A stretch of DNA of 64,000 nt from UBA4877 sp002399285 (GTDB lineage Bacteria; Bacillota; Thermoanaerobacteria; Thermoanaerobacterales; UBA4877). The position numbers were made by a program, and so were the translations under genes. The notes beneath the pieces were generated by a model, which saw nothing but the letters and a program-made list of their open reading frames with translations, did not search any database and had not been told where the DNA came from. The stretch is taken from positions 1-64,000 of the forward strand of contig DAIPGN010000005.1 in the NCBI GenBank assembly GCA_036771835.1, read 5' to 3'. Below, piece after piece: positions 49,882 to 59,510 of this stretch. Numbering within the stretch: the stretch's first letter is position 1; every line of letters begins with the position of its first letter.

Positions 49882-51192
49882 ATGAAAAAGAAAAACTTCA
49901 TGGACAGGATGACCGATGTGGTCATAGACAAACTGGCCGGGCCCATGGGAAAGTTTGCTTCTTTGAAACCGATGCTGGTTATTAAGGATGGACTTGTGGC
50001 GATTACGCCGGTTATACTGGTAGGCAGTTTGTTCTTGCTGATCCAACTGCTTGGCCAGCCTGTGATCGGAGGCTCGGGCAAGCCTTTGATACCGGCATTG
50101 GCACCGTTTGCCGAGAAGATAGGGTTGGTCAATTCGCTGACCATGGGATTCATGTCTTTCTATGCCGCCATAGCGTTTTCCGTATGCTATGCGAGGGTGT
50201 ATAAATTAGATCAGCTTACAATGGCGATCATGGGAGCTTCGGCTTTTATGCTGATCAATATAGACAAAGTCTCCGACGGAGCTATTCAGGTCGGTAACTT
50301 TGGAGCCGCCGGCATATTTGCGGCCATGGTCACGGTATTCGCCTCGGGCTGGATCTATAGATTTTGCACCAGAAAGAATTTGGTTATAAAAATGCCGGAA
50401 GGTGTTCCGCAGGGTGTAGGCAATGCATTCACCTCATTGATCCCTTTTGCAATCGTATTCGTAATTGCATGGGCAGTAAGAACACTTATGGGTATAGATC
50501 TGTCGTCTGTCTTTACCATGATCTTCTCACCTATTTTTAAGGCGGCAGACAATATCGGCTTATTCACTCTCAGGTGTTTCATATCGCAGACATTCTGGGG
50601 CGTCGGAATCCATGGAGACAACATATTGGCTCCTGTTCTTGGACCTTTGAATTTGCTGTGGATCGGAGAAAATAATAAGGCTGCAATGGCCGGCGTAGCA
50701 CTTACCCAGCTGCCTCACATCTGGACTGAGGCAACTGAAAGATGTGTTTTGTTTACCTCCTCTGAGTGGGGGCTGCTGTTCTGGATGTATTTTTCAAAGA
50801 AAAAGAGCACTAAGGCAATGGCTGTTGCCTGTACGCCTTCCGCTATATTCTGCATTATCGAACCGCTCGTATTCGGTTTGCCCATCGTGATGAATCCCAT
50901 ATTGATAATCCCGTGGATACTATCGGCAACAATTGCCGGGTTTGTGGGATATGGCATTTTTGCGTTGGGTTTGTGCAACAGGTTCTTTGTACTGATGCCC
51001 TGGGCCACCCCGCCGCCGATACTGGCTTTCCTTGGAACCGGCGGTGATTGGAGAGCGATCTTGGTCGTTATAGTATCATTTTTAATAGGGGTGATCGTTT
51101 ACTATCCGTTTGTCAAAGCATGGGAAAGACAGGAGGACAATGAGATCGCAGGCGCAGTGACAACTGAAGGTACGGATACTTCATCGAACTGA
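49882..51192 (+). CDS. PTS EIIC permease, cellobiose/lactose family
   Basis: A 436-residue membrane permease with about ten hydrophobic segments. Family marks are the N-terminal FMDRMTDVVIDKLAGPMGKFA, the sugar-site region IHGDNILAPVLGPLN and the loop IIEPLVFGLPIVMNP. It imports and phosphorylates a beta-disaccharide or similar sugar with EIIA and EIIB. The two GH1 genes downstream imply a beta-linked disaccharide phosphate as product. The exact sugar is unknown. Confidence 0.93.
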   Translation: MKKKNFMDRMTDVVIDKLAGPMGKFASLKPMLVIKDGLVAITPVILVGSLFLLIQLLGQPVIGGSGKPLIPALAPFAEKIGLVNSLTMGFMSFYAAIAFSVCYARVYKLDQLTMAIMGASAFMLINIDKVSDGAIQVGNFGAAGIFAAMVTVFASGWIYRFCTRKNLVIKMPEGVPQGVGNAFTSLIPFAIVFVIAWAVRTLMGIDLSSVFTMIFSPIFKAADNIGLFTLRCFISQTFWGVGIHGDNILAPVLGPLNLLWIGENNKAAMAGVALTQLPHIWTEATERCVLFTSSEWGLLFWMYFSKKKSTKAMAVACTPSAIFCIIEPLVFGLPIVMNPILIIPWILSATIAGFVGYGIFALGLCNRFFVLMPWATPPPILAFLGTGGDWRAILVVIVSFLIGVIVYYPFVKAWERQEDNEIAGAVTTEGTDTSSN

Positions 51193-51265
51193 TCATCTAT
51201 ACGTTTTAGGGGAGCGGATTTTATTAACTCCCCGTTCTTATTACAGGACTTGGAGGCAGAGATAA

Positions 51266-52654
51266 ATGACGAATAAGTTTCCGGAAAATTTTATGTGGGG
51301 TGCCGCCGTCTCAAATGTACAGGCGGAGGGAGCATACCTGGAAGACGGCAAGGGTCTGGACGTATATGATGCGATGACCGGAGCGGAAGGCGCGGCGGAC
51401 TCATCGGTGGCCTCGGATCATTATCATCGTTATAAGGAGGATATTGCCTATTGCGCCGAGATGGGTTTTAAGGCTTACCGCTTTTCGATCGTCTGGTCAA
51501 GGATCCATCCTAATGGGGATGAGAAAGAGCCCAATGAGAAGGGATTAAAATATTATGACGATATGATCGACGAACTGCTGAAATACGGCATTGAACCGGT
51601 GGTATCCTTGGTGCATTTTGATATGCCCAATGCCTTGGCAGTTAAATATAATGGCTTTTCGTCAAGGCGGACGGTGGATCTTTTTGAAAGACATGTCAGA
51701 CAGGTTGTGGAAAGATACAGGGATAAGGTCAAGTACTGGATCACGTATAATGAAATCAATACGGCTATTTTAAATCCCGATATGGTGGCGGGAGCTAAGG
51801 TATCCGGCGGTGAAAATACAACTAAAGAGTTGTTTAAAATAAACCACTATACGCAGCTTGCCCATTCCAAAGCGGCCATAGTTATAAAGGAGATCATTCC
51901 GGACGCCAAAGTGGGCGGTATGATCGCATATACGCCCTTTTACCCGGCGACATGCCATCCCAATGATGTTCTGGGTGCTCAGTTTATAAACAACTATGTT
52001 AACTATCAGCGCCTTGATACCATGGTGAACGGCGAGTATCCGCAGTATTTAAACAAATACCTTGACAACAGAAATGCGCTGCCGGACATTACGGAAGATG
52101 ATATGAGGGTTTTGAAGAAGTCCAAAATCGATTTTATTGCCTTCAGCTATTATAGGTCGGGCGTTGTTGCGGCACCAAAGGATGATTTGACAGAGCTGTA
52201 TGATGACCCGCAGAAGTTTATCGAAACCGGTGACAAAAATCCATATTTAAGTTCCAGCGAATGGGGCTGGCAGATCGACCCCGCAGGCCTGAGATATGCG
52301 ATCAATGACCTTTATGACAGGTATCACCTTCCGCTTTTCATAGTGGAGAACGGTATCGGGGTCCGTGAGGAGCTTGATGAAAATATGACGGTCGAAGATG
52401 ATTACCGCATCGATTATCTCAGCGGACACGTCGGGGAAATGAAAAAGGCTATCGCCGAGGACGGAGCGGAGGTATTGGGCTATCTGATCTGGGGGCCCTT
52501 TGACTTCCTGAGCTCAAAAAAGGAAATGAAGAAGCGCTATGGTTTGGTCTTTGTAAATAGGACCGATGACGACGTGCGCGACTTAAAGCGTTATAGGAAG
52601 AAGAGCTTCTATTGGTATAAAAAAGTCATTTCTTCTAACGGAGAAGATATTTAG
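51266..52654 (+). CDS. GH1 6-phospho-beta-glycosidase, copy 1
   Basis: A 462-residue GH1 barrel. The acid/base Glu is in ITYNEIN (the NEIN form common in phospho-glycosidases) and the nucleophile Glu in FIVENGIG. The C-terminal SSKKEMKKRYG loop fits the phosphate-binding pocket of 6-phospho-beta-glucosidases. It would hydrolyse the disaccharide 6-phosphate delivered by the PTS to glucose-6-P and a free sugar. It starts 73 bases after the EIIC gene. Confidence 0.92.
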   Translation: MTNKFPENFMWGAAVSNVQAEGAYLEDGKGLDVYDAMTGAEGAADSSVASDHYHRYKEDIAYCAEMGFKAYRFSIVWSRIHPNGDEKEPNEKGLKYYDDMIDELLKYGIEPVVSLVHFDMPNALAVKYNGFSSRRTVDLFERHVRQVVERYRDKVKYWITYNEINTAILNPDMVAGAKVSGGENTTKELFKINHYTQLAHSKAAIVIKEIIPDAKVGGMIAYTPFYPATCHPNDVLGAQFINNYVNYQRLDTMVNGEYPQYLNKYLDNRNALPDITEDDMRVLKKSKIDFIAFSYYRSGVVAAPKDDLTELYDDPQKFIETGDKNPYLSSSEWGWQIDPAGLRYAINDLYDRYHLPLFIVENGIGVREELDENMTVEDDYRIDYLSGHVGEMKKAIAEDGAEVLGYLIWGPFDFLSSKKEMKKRYGLVFVNRTDDDVRDLKRYRKKSFYWYKKVISSNGEDI

Positions 52655-52667
52655 CAGAGGTGGAGAT

Positions 52668-53615
52668 ATGGAAGAGATATATTTTTTGCGGCCGCTGTTC
52701 TTAGAGAAGATCTGGGGAGGAACAAGGCTCAATGAAAGATTTGGATACGGCATACCGGAGGGAATAAATAAGCAAAAGGTCGGAGAGGCCTGGGGGGTTT
52801 CCGGTCATCGCAGCGGCAAAAATATCATTGCCAACGGACAATACGAGGGCATGAATTTAGATGACCTTTGGAAGAAGCACCCTCATCTTTTCGGAGAAGA
52901 CGGGTCAAGGCAGGACTTTCCTTTACAGCTGAGATTGGTGGATGCGCAGAGTGATCTGAGCATTCAGGTACATCCCTATGAGGAATATGCCATGGCCCAT
53001 GAAAATGAGCATGGAAAGAGTGAGGCCTGGTACGTTATAGAGTGTTTGCCCGAAGCTAAGCTGGTCTATGGAAGCAGTGCAAGGACAAAGAGTGAACTGA
53101 GAAATATGGTGTCAAAGGGCGAATGGGACGAACTAATATGCAGAAAAAGCATTAAACCCGGAGATTTTGTATATGTGCCACCGGGGATGATGCATGCGAT
53201 CAATGAGGGCACAATGGTGCTGGAGGTAGCGGAATGCAGCGATGTCACCTACCGCTTTTACGATTATGACAGGGTGGATACAGACGGAAATCATAGACCG
53301 CTGCATGTGGAAAAGGCCATGGATGTACTGACCGTACCCACGGATAAAGTTGAACTTGCAACAAAAACCATTGATTATACCGATGCAAGGCATGAGATAT
53401 TATTGGAGAATGAGTATTTTTATATTTCGAAGCTTACCGTTGCGGGTAAGGCCGCCGTTACGAAGGACAAACCGTTTTATGCCTGTTTTGTGTTGGACGG
53501 CAATGGGACAATATTTGATTATGCAATTAAAAAGGGTGATTTTTTTATAATTCCGTCGTCCTATAATACGCTGGAGACCGAAGGAAATTTTGAGCTGATC
53601 GCAGCCTATGCGTAA
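52668..53615 (+). CDS. manA: Mannose-6-phosphate isomerase, class I
   Basis: A 315-residue type I phosphomannose isomerase. The zinc and active-site segments LSIQVHPYEEYA, GKSEAWYVIE and FVYVPPGMMHAINEG are present. It converts mannose-6-P to fructose-6-P, which the PFK of the divergent operon could phosphorylate. Being set between two glycosidase genes, it suggests that mannose is one sugar released by this pathway. It starts 13 bases after the first GH1 gene. Confidence 0.93.
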   Translation: MEEIYFLRPLFLEKIWGGTRLNERFGYGIPEGINKQKVGEAWGVSGHRSGKNIIANGQYEGMNLDDLWKKHPHLFGEDGSRQDFPLQLRLVDAQSDLSIQVHPYEEYAMAHENEHGKSEAWYVIECLPEAKLVYGSSARTKSELRNMVSKGEWDELICRKSIKPGDFVYVPPGMMHAINEGTMVLEVAECSDVTYRFYDYDRVDTDGNHRPLHVEKAMDVLTVPTDKVELATKTIDYTDARHEILLENEYFYISKLTVAGKAAVTKDKPFYACFVLDGNGTIFDYAIKKGDFFIIPSSYNTLETEGNFELIAAYA

Positions 53616-53665
53616 GGTTTGAAAAGTGCGGAAGACAATATCTGTTGTTCAAGGGAGAAAAAATC

Positions 53666-54313
53666 ATGGTAAAAATAATCTGTCCATCGATGATGTGTGC
53701 CGATTATGATTTTTTAAAAGAAGAAGTATCGGAACTGGACTGCGCGGGAGCCGACATATTCCATATAGATATAATGGATGGAAGCTTCGTGCCGAATTTT
53801 GGAATGGGACCGCAGGATGTAAGATGCATCAGAAAAAACACAGACAAGCCTGTTGATGTGCACCTGATGATCGAAAATCCAGGCAATTATATAGAGCTGT
53901 TTGCGGATCTGGGAGCAGACATAATATACATGCATCCGGAAGCAGATAAACATCCGGCAAGGACCTTAGGCAAGATCAAGGCTGCCGGAAAATCGGCGGG
54001 GATAGCGATCAATCCCGGGACTTCCATAGAGACGATAGGGGAGCTTTTGCCGCTGACCGATTATGTAATGGTCATGACGGTGAATCCGGGATTTGCCGGT
54101 CAGAAGTATTTGGGCTTTGTAAATAATAAAATTGAAAAACTTATTAAACTTAAACAAGAATATGGATTTAAAATAATGGCCGACGGCGCCATTTCTCCGG
54201 CAAAGGTCAAAGAGCTTTCGGACATGGGTGTGGATGGTTTTATACTGGGGACCTCGGCGCTATTCGGCAAGGGCGAAGATTATAAAACCATTATAGAAAG
54301 ATTAAAGAAATAA
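53666..54313 (+). CDS. Ribulose-phosphate 3-epimerase family, allulose-6-phosphate 3-epimerase-like
   Basis: From ATG 53666 behind AAGGGAG the protein is 215 residues, a TIM barrel with FHIDIMDGSFVPNFG and HLMIENP (metal His and Asp residues). Where ordinary Rpe has HAE and NPGFGGQ, this one reads MHPE and VMTVNPGFAGQ, as in AlsE (D-allulose-6-P 3-epimerase). With the RpiB-like gene just after it, an allose or allulose phosphate route is possible. Ordinary Rpe activity cannot be excluded. Confidence 0.8.
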   Translation: MVKIICPSMMCADYDFLKEEVSELDCAGADIFHIDIMDGSFVPNFGMGPQDVRCIRKNTDKPVDVHLMIENPGNYIELFADLGADIIYMHPEADKHPARTLGKIKAAGKSAGIAINPGTSIETIGELLPLTDYVMVMTVNPGFAGQKYLGFVNNKIEKLIKLKQEYGFKIMADGAISPAKVKELSDMGVDGFILGTSALFGKGEDYKTIIERLKK

Positions 54314-54325
54314 CGGAGGGCCAAA

Positions 54326-54769
54326 ATGAAAATCGGCATAGGAAACGACCATGTAGGATACAGGCTGAAACTTGAAATAAAGCGGCACTTAGAAAACAAG
54401 GGATATGAAGTAGTGGACTTTGGACACCACAATGAGGAAAGGACGGACTATCCCATATATGGAGAAGCAGTAGCCAAGGCAGTGATCAATAAGGAAGTGG
54501 ACCGCGGCATTTTAATATGCGGCACGGGAGTGGGAATATCCTTGGCAGCAAACAAAGTAAACGGCATAAGGGCCGCCGTATGCAGCGAACCTTATACGGC
54601 AATGCTGTCCAAGCAGCATAACGACACCAATATATTAGCCTTCGGCGCCAGGGTCGTGGGAAGCGAGCTGGCAAAGATGATAGTGGATTCATGGCTGGGA
54701 GCTGAATATGAGGGCGGCCGGCATGCCGCAAGGGTAAAAATGATCAAGGATATAGAGGACAGGCAATAG
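54326..54769 (+). CDS. rpiB: RpiB/LacAB-family sugar-phosphate isomerase, copy 2
   Basis: A 147-residue paralogue of the housekeeping RpiB at 10780, with GNDHVGYRLK in the substrate site, the catalytic CGTGVGIS and a GGRHAARV ending. The substrate loop starts NDHVG instead of SDHGG, which may fit a larger sugar. RpiB proteins can isomerise allose-6-P to allulose-6-P, and the preceding gene looks like AlsE. Its place in the PTS operon argues for such a catabolic role. Confidence 0.88.
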   Translation: MKIGIGNDHVGYRLKLEIKRHLENKGYEVVDFGHHNEERTDYPIYGEAVAKAVINKEVDRGILICGTGVGISLAANKVNGIRAAVCSEPYTAMLSKQHNDTNILAFGARVVGSELAKMIVDSWLGAEYEGGRHAARVKMIKDIEDRQ

Positions 54770-54813
54770 TTTTATAGTCCGAGTATTAAATCAGAGATGA
54801 GGGAGGAGATATC

Positions 54814-56226
54814 ATGATGAAGAAATTACCGGATACGTTTTTGTGGGGCAGTTCTACAAACGCTCAGCAGTTCGAGGGCGGATACGGCTTGGACGGAAAG
54901 GGAATAAGTATTTCCGATACGAGGGTGCTCAAGAACGGATATTCCGATTTTCATATTGCCAGTGACCATTATCATCATATGGAAGAGGATTTGGATCTAT
55001 ATCAGGAGATGGGATTCAGCATTTACCGTTTTTCCATTGCATGGACAAGAATTTATCCGACGGGCGAAGAAGATGCTCCCAATGAAAAGGGATTGGCTTT
55101 TTACGACCGTATGGTGGACGGCCTGATCAAAAGAGGTATAACACCTGTTGCTATGCTGTATGCCTATGACCTGCCGCAGGCATTATTGGATAAATACAAG
55201 GGTTTTTTGGACCGCAGGGTCGTCGATCTATATATTAGATATGTTACCGCTATATTTAAACACTTTAAAGGCAGAATAAAATACTATGTACCATTTAATG
55301 AACCCAACCTTTTTCATAAAGACCAGGAGTATATTGCGGGGAATAAAAATTTAACAGATAAGGAGACATGGCAGGCCGAACATCATCTGACTTTAGCCTA
55401 TGCGAGATGTGTAAATGCATGTCATGAAATAGATCCGGATGCCAAGATCGGGCCGGGTTGTGCCTGCACGATTGAATATCCGGCTACATGTGATCCAAAG
55501 GATGTCATAGGTGCGTTGAAGGAAATGTATATGACCAACTGGGCATATTTGGACACCTACTGCAGAGGGGGATATCCTAGATATTTCCTAAATTATTTGG
55601 AGAGCATCGATTGTATGCCCAGGATGGAGCCTGGCGACGAAGAATTAATTGCTTCCGTAAAACCTGATATGATTTCGACAACATATTATTCAATAAATGT
55701 ATTTTCCGCATCTAAGATAGAAAGGCCGTTAAAGGAGACACCGGCGCCAAAGACGGTGCAGGAGGCATTGGTGCAGTATAGGCCGGGAAACCTGAATCCG
55801 TACTGCAATGAGACGGAGTGGGGATGGATAATAGACCCCAACGGCTTATATTACCAGCTGATGGAGGTATATCACCGTTATCAACTGCCTATTCTAATTT
55901 TGGAGAACGGTATGGGTGCCACCGAGCAGCTTGATGAAAACAATAAAATATATGACGACTATAGGATCGATTATTTGAAACGTCATATAGAAGTAATGAA
56001 AAAAGCGGCCGCCGATGGAGTAAATATAATAGGCTATCTGACATGGTCCGCGATGGACCTGCATTCCACAAGAGAAGGTTTCGTGAAGCGGTACGGCCTG
56101 GTCTATGTAGACCGATATGAACATACCATAGGTACGATGAATAGGTATAAAAAGAAATCCTTCCATTGGTATAAAAAAGTAATAGCATCCAATGGAGAGG
56201 ATCTCGAAAACGACATTGAGTACTAA
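54814..56226 (+). CDS. GH1 phospho-beta-glycosidase, copy 2
   Basis: A 470-residue GH1 barrel related to copy 1 but with clear differences. The acid/base Glu is in VPFNEPN and the nucleophile Glu in LILENGMG. The phosphate-pocket loop reads HSTREGFVKRYG. The Asn-Glu-Pro form is more usual in plain beta-glucosidases, so it may accept a different beta-linked substrate. It closes the PTS operon ahead of a strong terminator. Confidence 0.9.
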   Translation: MMKKLPDTFLWGSSTNAQQFEGGYGLDGKGISISDTRVLKNGYSDFHIASDHYHHMEEDLDLYQEMGFSIYRFSIAWTRIYPTGEEDAPNEKGLAFYDRMVDGLIKRGITPVAMLYAYDLPQALLDKYKGFLDRRVVDLYIRYVTAIFKHFKGRIKYYVPFNEPNLFHKDQEYIAGNKNLTDKETWQAEHHLTLAYARCVNACHEIDPDAKIGPGCACTIEYPATCDPKDVIGALKEMYMTNWAYLDTYCRGGYPRYFLNYLESIDCMPRMEPGDEELIASVKPDMISTTYYSINVFSASKIERPLKETPAPKTVQEALVQYRPGNLNPYCNETEWGWIIDPNGLYYQLMEVYHRYQLPILILENGMGATEQLDENNKIYDDYRIDYLKRHIEVMKKAAADGVNIIGYLTWSAMDLHSTREGFVKRYGLVYVDRYEHTIGTMNRYKKKSFHWYKKVIASNGEDLENDIEY

Positions 56227-56227
56227 G

Positions 56228-56272
56228 TAAGTTTGAGCTCCGGTAAATATTTTTATCGGAGCTCAAACTTTA
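56228..56272. terminator. Bidirectional terminator after the PTS operon
   Basis: GTTTGAGCTCCG pairs perfectly with CGGAGCTCAAAC around a 14-base loop, followed by TTTAT on the plus strand and preceded by short A runs. It also lies 17 bases past the end of the convergent HMA gene. Confidence 0.8.
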
Positions 56273-56288
56273 TCATCGGTTTTAATAT

Positions 56289-56696
56289 TTATAATGCATT
56301 TCCATTTGCGGCAGTTCTTTCGATATTCATGACCGTATAACTTTTTAAGCTGTTTACAGCGGAACGCAGATCATCGTCGCTGACCTCGTGCTTCATGCGG
56401 ACAACGGCCCGGCCCTTTGCAGGGTCTGCCTGCGCCCATATGCCGTCCATACTGTTGAGGGCATTTTCGATCTTCGAGGCACAGCTGCCGCAGACCATGC
56501 CGTATATGGTGAGTACGGCCGTATATGGGTAGTGGTCCGGGTTTCTGTCGGATACTTTTATACGCTTTACACTTTCCGAATCTCCGCTCCCGCAGCAGCC
56601 GCTGCGCAGTTTCTTTCTATAGCTCCCGACCGCATAGATCCCGGCAAATACGATGGCCAGGATGATGATCGCATAAAGATAAATCACACTGCCCAT
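56289..56696 (-). CDS. Membrane-anchored heavy-metal-associated (HMA) domain protein
   Basis: The ATG at 56696, seven bases after AAAGGAG, gives 135 residues. An N-terminal helix (residues about 4-22) anchors the protein. A Cys pair (GCCGSG) follows, then an HMA fold with the metal motif GMVCGSC near residue 85. Free-standing HMA proteins bind Cu+ or Zn2+. It is transcribed with the feo genes, so it may sense or buffer a metal linked to iron uptake. Confidence 0.82.
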   Translation of the reverse strand: MGSVIYLYAIIILAIVFAGIYAVGSYRKKLRSGCCGSGDSESVKRIKVSDRNPDHYPYTAVLTIYGMVCGSCASKIENALNSMDGIWAQADPAKGRAVVRMKHEVSDDDLRSAVNSLKSYTVMNIERTAANGNAL

Positions 56697-56749
56697 AACT
56701 ATTCTCCTTTCATGACGCTCCCGGGTAAATGCCCCATAGAGCAGCATGC

Positions 56750-56989
56750 TCACTGCTTATTGATGCTATTGGACCTTTTGATTTGTGAGCGCACCAAGTG
56801 GGCATTTACTTCGGGACCATTTTCCTTATGGCAGCTGTCGCTCAAGGGGCAGTCTGCACAGTCATAACCGCAGGAACTTTTGCCTTCCCTTTTATTTTTG
56901 ACTATGCGGGCTATGACAAGGGCGGTAACGACGATCAGGACTGCACAGACGCCTATGTTAGCCAGATTTTCTGTTATCCAGTTCAACAT
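56750..56989 (-). CDS. FeoB-associated Cys-rich membrane protein
   Basis: A 79-residue protein with one helix (residues about 13-31) followed by CGYDCADCPLSDSCH, the Cys pattern of the FeoB-associated Cys-rich family. It lies 58 bases after feoB on the same strand, the standard position. Its role is unproven; it may bind Fe2+ or an iron-sulfur cluster at the transporter. Confidence 0.88.
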   Translation of the reverse strand: MLNWITENLANIGVCAVLIVVTALVIARIVKNKREGKSSCGYDCADCPLSDSCHKENGPEVNAHLVRSQIKRSNSINKQ

Positions 56990-57047
56990 ATTTATCCCTC
57001 CTTATGGCCGATAATATATAGTATATTTTTCCCGGCCGGAATGATGA

Positions 57048-59195
57048 TTATGCTGCCTGTTCTGCAAACTTTGCCGACTGTCTGTTGGGATCGGGACGGA
57101 ACAGCAGGTAAAGTATGACTGCCAGCACTGCGAAAGCGGCTATCGTTCCTCCGCCGAAAGCAACCTCTCCTAAGATCAGTCCGCCGATCTGATAGACCAT
57201 CAGTGCCACGCTGTATGCCAGCAGATTTTGGAATATAAGCGCGAACCAGAAGTATTTTTTGGAGCCCATTTCCCTTGCCATGGTTGAGATTGCCGCAAGG
57301 CAGGGAGAATCAAACAGATTGAAGAACAGGAAGGATACCGCTGCAATGCCTGTGGGGAAGAATGCCGCAAACTGTGTATGCATGGAAACCGCATATTCCT
57401 CGACTTCTCCCAGGCCAGATAGAACGCCCATGGTGGAGACTATAGCTTCCTTGGCGACAAAGCCGCTCAAACTGGATGCCACAGCCTGCCAGGTTCCGAA
57501 GCCCAACGGCATAAAGATCCAGGCTATCGCGCCGCCGATGATTGCTAAGAAACTGTATTGAGTATCTACTAAGCCGAACACTCCGTTTTGCATGCCGAAG
57601 CTGCCTAGGAACCACATGACCACACAGCAGAGGAACAAGATGGTCCCGGCCTTCTGCAGGAATGCCGAAACACGGTCCCAAACGTGAAGCATAACTCCCC
57701 TAAACGACGGTATATGATATTGGGGCAGCTCCATGACGAAGGGCGCCGGATCTCCGGCGAAGATCGACATCTTCTTCAGCATGATGCAGGAGGCTATGAC
57801 GAGGACTATGCCCGAGAAATACATGAGTGGTGCCATCCACCATGCGCCCCCCATAAGAAAGCCTGCTATCAATGCAATGACCGGCAGCTTGGCGCCGCAG
57901 GGTATGAACGTAGTGGTAATCATCGTCATACGGCGGTCTTGTTCATCCTCAATGGTGCGGCAGGCCATAATGCCCGGAACGCCGCAGCCGGAAGAGATCA
58001 AAAACGGTATGAAGCTCTTGCCCGATAGACCGAAACGGCGGAAAACACGGTCCATTATAAAAGCCACACGCGCCATATAGCCGCAGTCTTCCAATATGGA
58101 AAGGAAGAAGAACACGATGGCCATCTGAGGTGCGAAGCCGATGGGCGCCGCGAGTCCTCCTATGATGCCGTCCACGACAAGGGACACGGCCCAGTCAGCC
58201 GCTCCCATGTTTTGGAGAAAGCCCTGTACGGCAGGCTGTATCCATGTACCGAACAATACGTCGTTAGTCCAGTCTGTAACGATGCTTCCTAATGAGGAGA
58301 CTGCAACATAATAAACCGCAAACATTACTAACGCAAATATGGGCAGCGCAAGCCAACGGTTTGTGACCACCCTGTCTATCCTGTCCGAGACGGAAAGCTT
58401 GCCTGCATTTTTCTTATTATAGCATCCTTTGAGTATCGATGCTATATAGATATAGCGCTCGTTTGTGATTATGGACTCGGCGTCGTCGTCCAGTTCCCTT
58501 TCAGCTGCCTTGATATCTTGCTCTATATGGTCCAGCAGCGATTTGTCCAGATTGAGCTGGGCGATTACCTTCTCGTCGCGCTCGAATATCTTTATGGAGA
58601 ACCAGCGCTGCTGCTCCTGAGGCAGGTCGTGGACCGCAGCCTCCTCTATGTGGGCCAGCGCATGCTCCACCGGGCCGGAGAATGTGTGCATCGGTATGGT
58701 CTTTGCAGACTGCGCCGCGCTGATAGCCTCTTCGGCAGCCAAAGTTATTCCCGTGCCCTTTAGTGCCGATATCTCTACGATCTTACAGCCGAGTTCCCGG
58801 CTGAGTTCGGATATGTTTATATTGTCTCCGTTCTTTTTGACCAGATCCATCATATTGATGGCGACCACCACCGGGATGCCGAGTTCGGTGAGCTGTGTGG
58901 TGAGATAGAGGTTTCTCTCAAGGTTGGTACCGTCTACTATGTTTAAAATAGCATCGGGCCTCTCGCCGATGAGGTAATTCCTTGCCACAACTTCCTCCAA
59001 GCTGTAGGGAGAGAGCGAGTAAATACCCGGCAGGTCCATTATGATGACGTCCTTATGATTCCTGAGCTTGCCTTCCTTCTTCTCGACCGTGACGCCGGGC
59101 CAGTTGCCGACATACTGGTTGGAACCGGTCAGAGAGTTGAACAGCGTGGTTTTGCCGCTGTTGGGGTTGCCGGCCAAAGCAATTTTGATTTCCAA
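57048..59195 (-). CDS. feoB: Ferrous iron transporter FeoB
   Basis: A 715-residue Fe2+ uptake protein. The N-terminal G domain has G1 GNPNSGKTTLFN (residues 8-19), G3 DLPG and G4 NMMD, followed by a helical GDI-like region. The membrane domain has the gate segments CGVPGIMACRT and the later GFVAKEAIVSTMGVL. Two separate feoA genes precede it and a Cys-rich partner follows. Transcription should respond to iron through the DtxR-type operator upstream. Confidence 0.97.
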   Translation of the reverse strand: MEIKIALAGNPNSGKTTLFNSLTGSNQYVGNWPGVTVEKKEGKLRNHKDVIIMDLPGIYSLSPYSLEEVVARNYLIGERPDAILNIVDGTNLERNLYLTTQLTELGIPVVVAINMMDLVKKNGDNINISELSRELGCKIVEISALKGTGITLAAEEAISAAQSAKTIPMHTFSGPVEHALAHIEEAAVHDLPQEQQRWFSIKIFERDEKVIAQLNLDKSLLDHIEQDIKAAERELDDDAESIITNERYIYIASILKGCYNKKNAGKLSVSDRIDRVVTNRWLALPIFALVMFAVYYVAVSSLGSIVTDWTNDVLFGTWIQPAVQGFLQNMGAADWAVSLVVDGIIGGLAAPIGFAPQMAIVFFFLSILEDCGYMARVAFIMDRVFRRFGLSGKSFIPFLISSGCGVPGIMACRTIEDEQDRRMTMITTTFIPCGAKLPVIALIAGFLMGGAWWMAPLMYFSGIVLVIASCIMLKKMSIFAGDPAPFVMELPQYHIPSFRGVMLHVWDRVSAFLQKAGTILFLCCVVMWFLGSFGMQNGVFGLVDTQYSFLAIIGGAIAWIFMPLGFGTWQAVASSLSGFVAKEAIVSTMGVLSGLGEVEEYAVSMHTQFAAFFPTGIAAVSFLFFNLFDSPCLAAISTMAREMGSKKYFWFALIFQNLLAYSVALMVYQIGGLILGEVAFGGGTIAAFAVLAVILYLLFRPDPNRQSAKFAEQAA

Positions 59196-59268
59196 TGATA
59201 ATACCTCCTTCTATGGGTTAGAGTATCTTAACTGATGGATAATAAAAATGGGGATCATCCCTGTAAAA

Positions 59269-59496
59269 TTACCGTACCTCTATCATTTCCGCATCGGCCT
59301 TGCGTATGGAGAGTTCGTAGCCGCGCACGGTCACCTCTACGGGGTCGCCTAATGGAGCGGCCTTGCGCACGTATACGTCCACGCCCTTGGTTATCCCCAT
59401 GTCCATTATGCGCCTTTTGACCGCGCCCTCGCCGTGAAGCTTCAAGACTGCCACGGTCTCGCCGATCCTTGCGTCCCTGAGTGTTTTCATAAACAT
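59269..59496 (-). CDS. feoA: FeoA-family protein, copy 1
   Basis: A 75-residue SH3-like protein with VAVLKLHGEGAVKRRIMDMGI and PLGDPVEVTVRGYELSIRKADA, the FeoA pattern. It is thought to bind FeoB and adjust its GTPase. It lies between feoB and the second feoA. It is less similar to the other copy than a recent duplicate would be. Confidence 0.92.
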   Translation of the reverse strand: MFMKTLRDARIGETVAVLKLHGEGAVKRRIMDMGITKGVDVYVRKAAPLGDPVEVTVRGYELSIRKADAEMIEVR

Positions 59497-59510
59497 ACCC
59501 CCTGTCTTAA

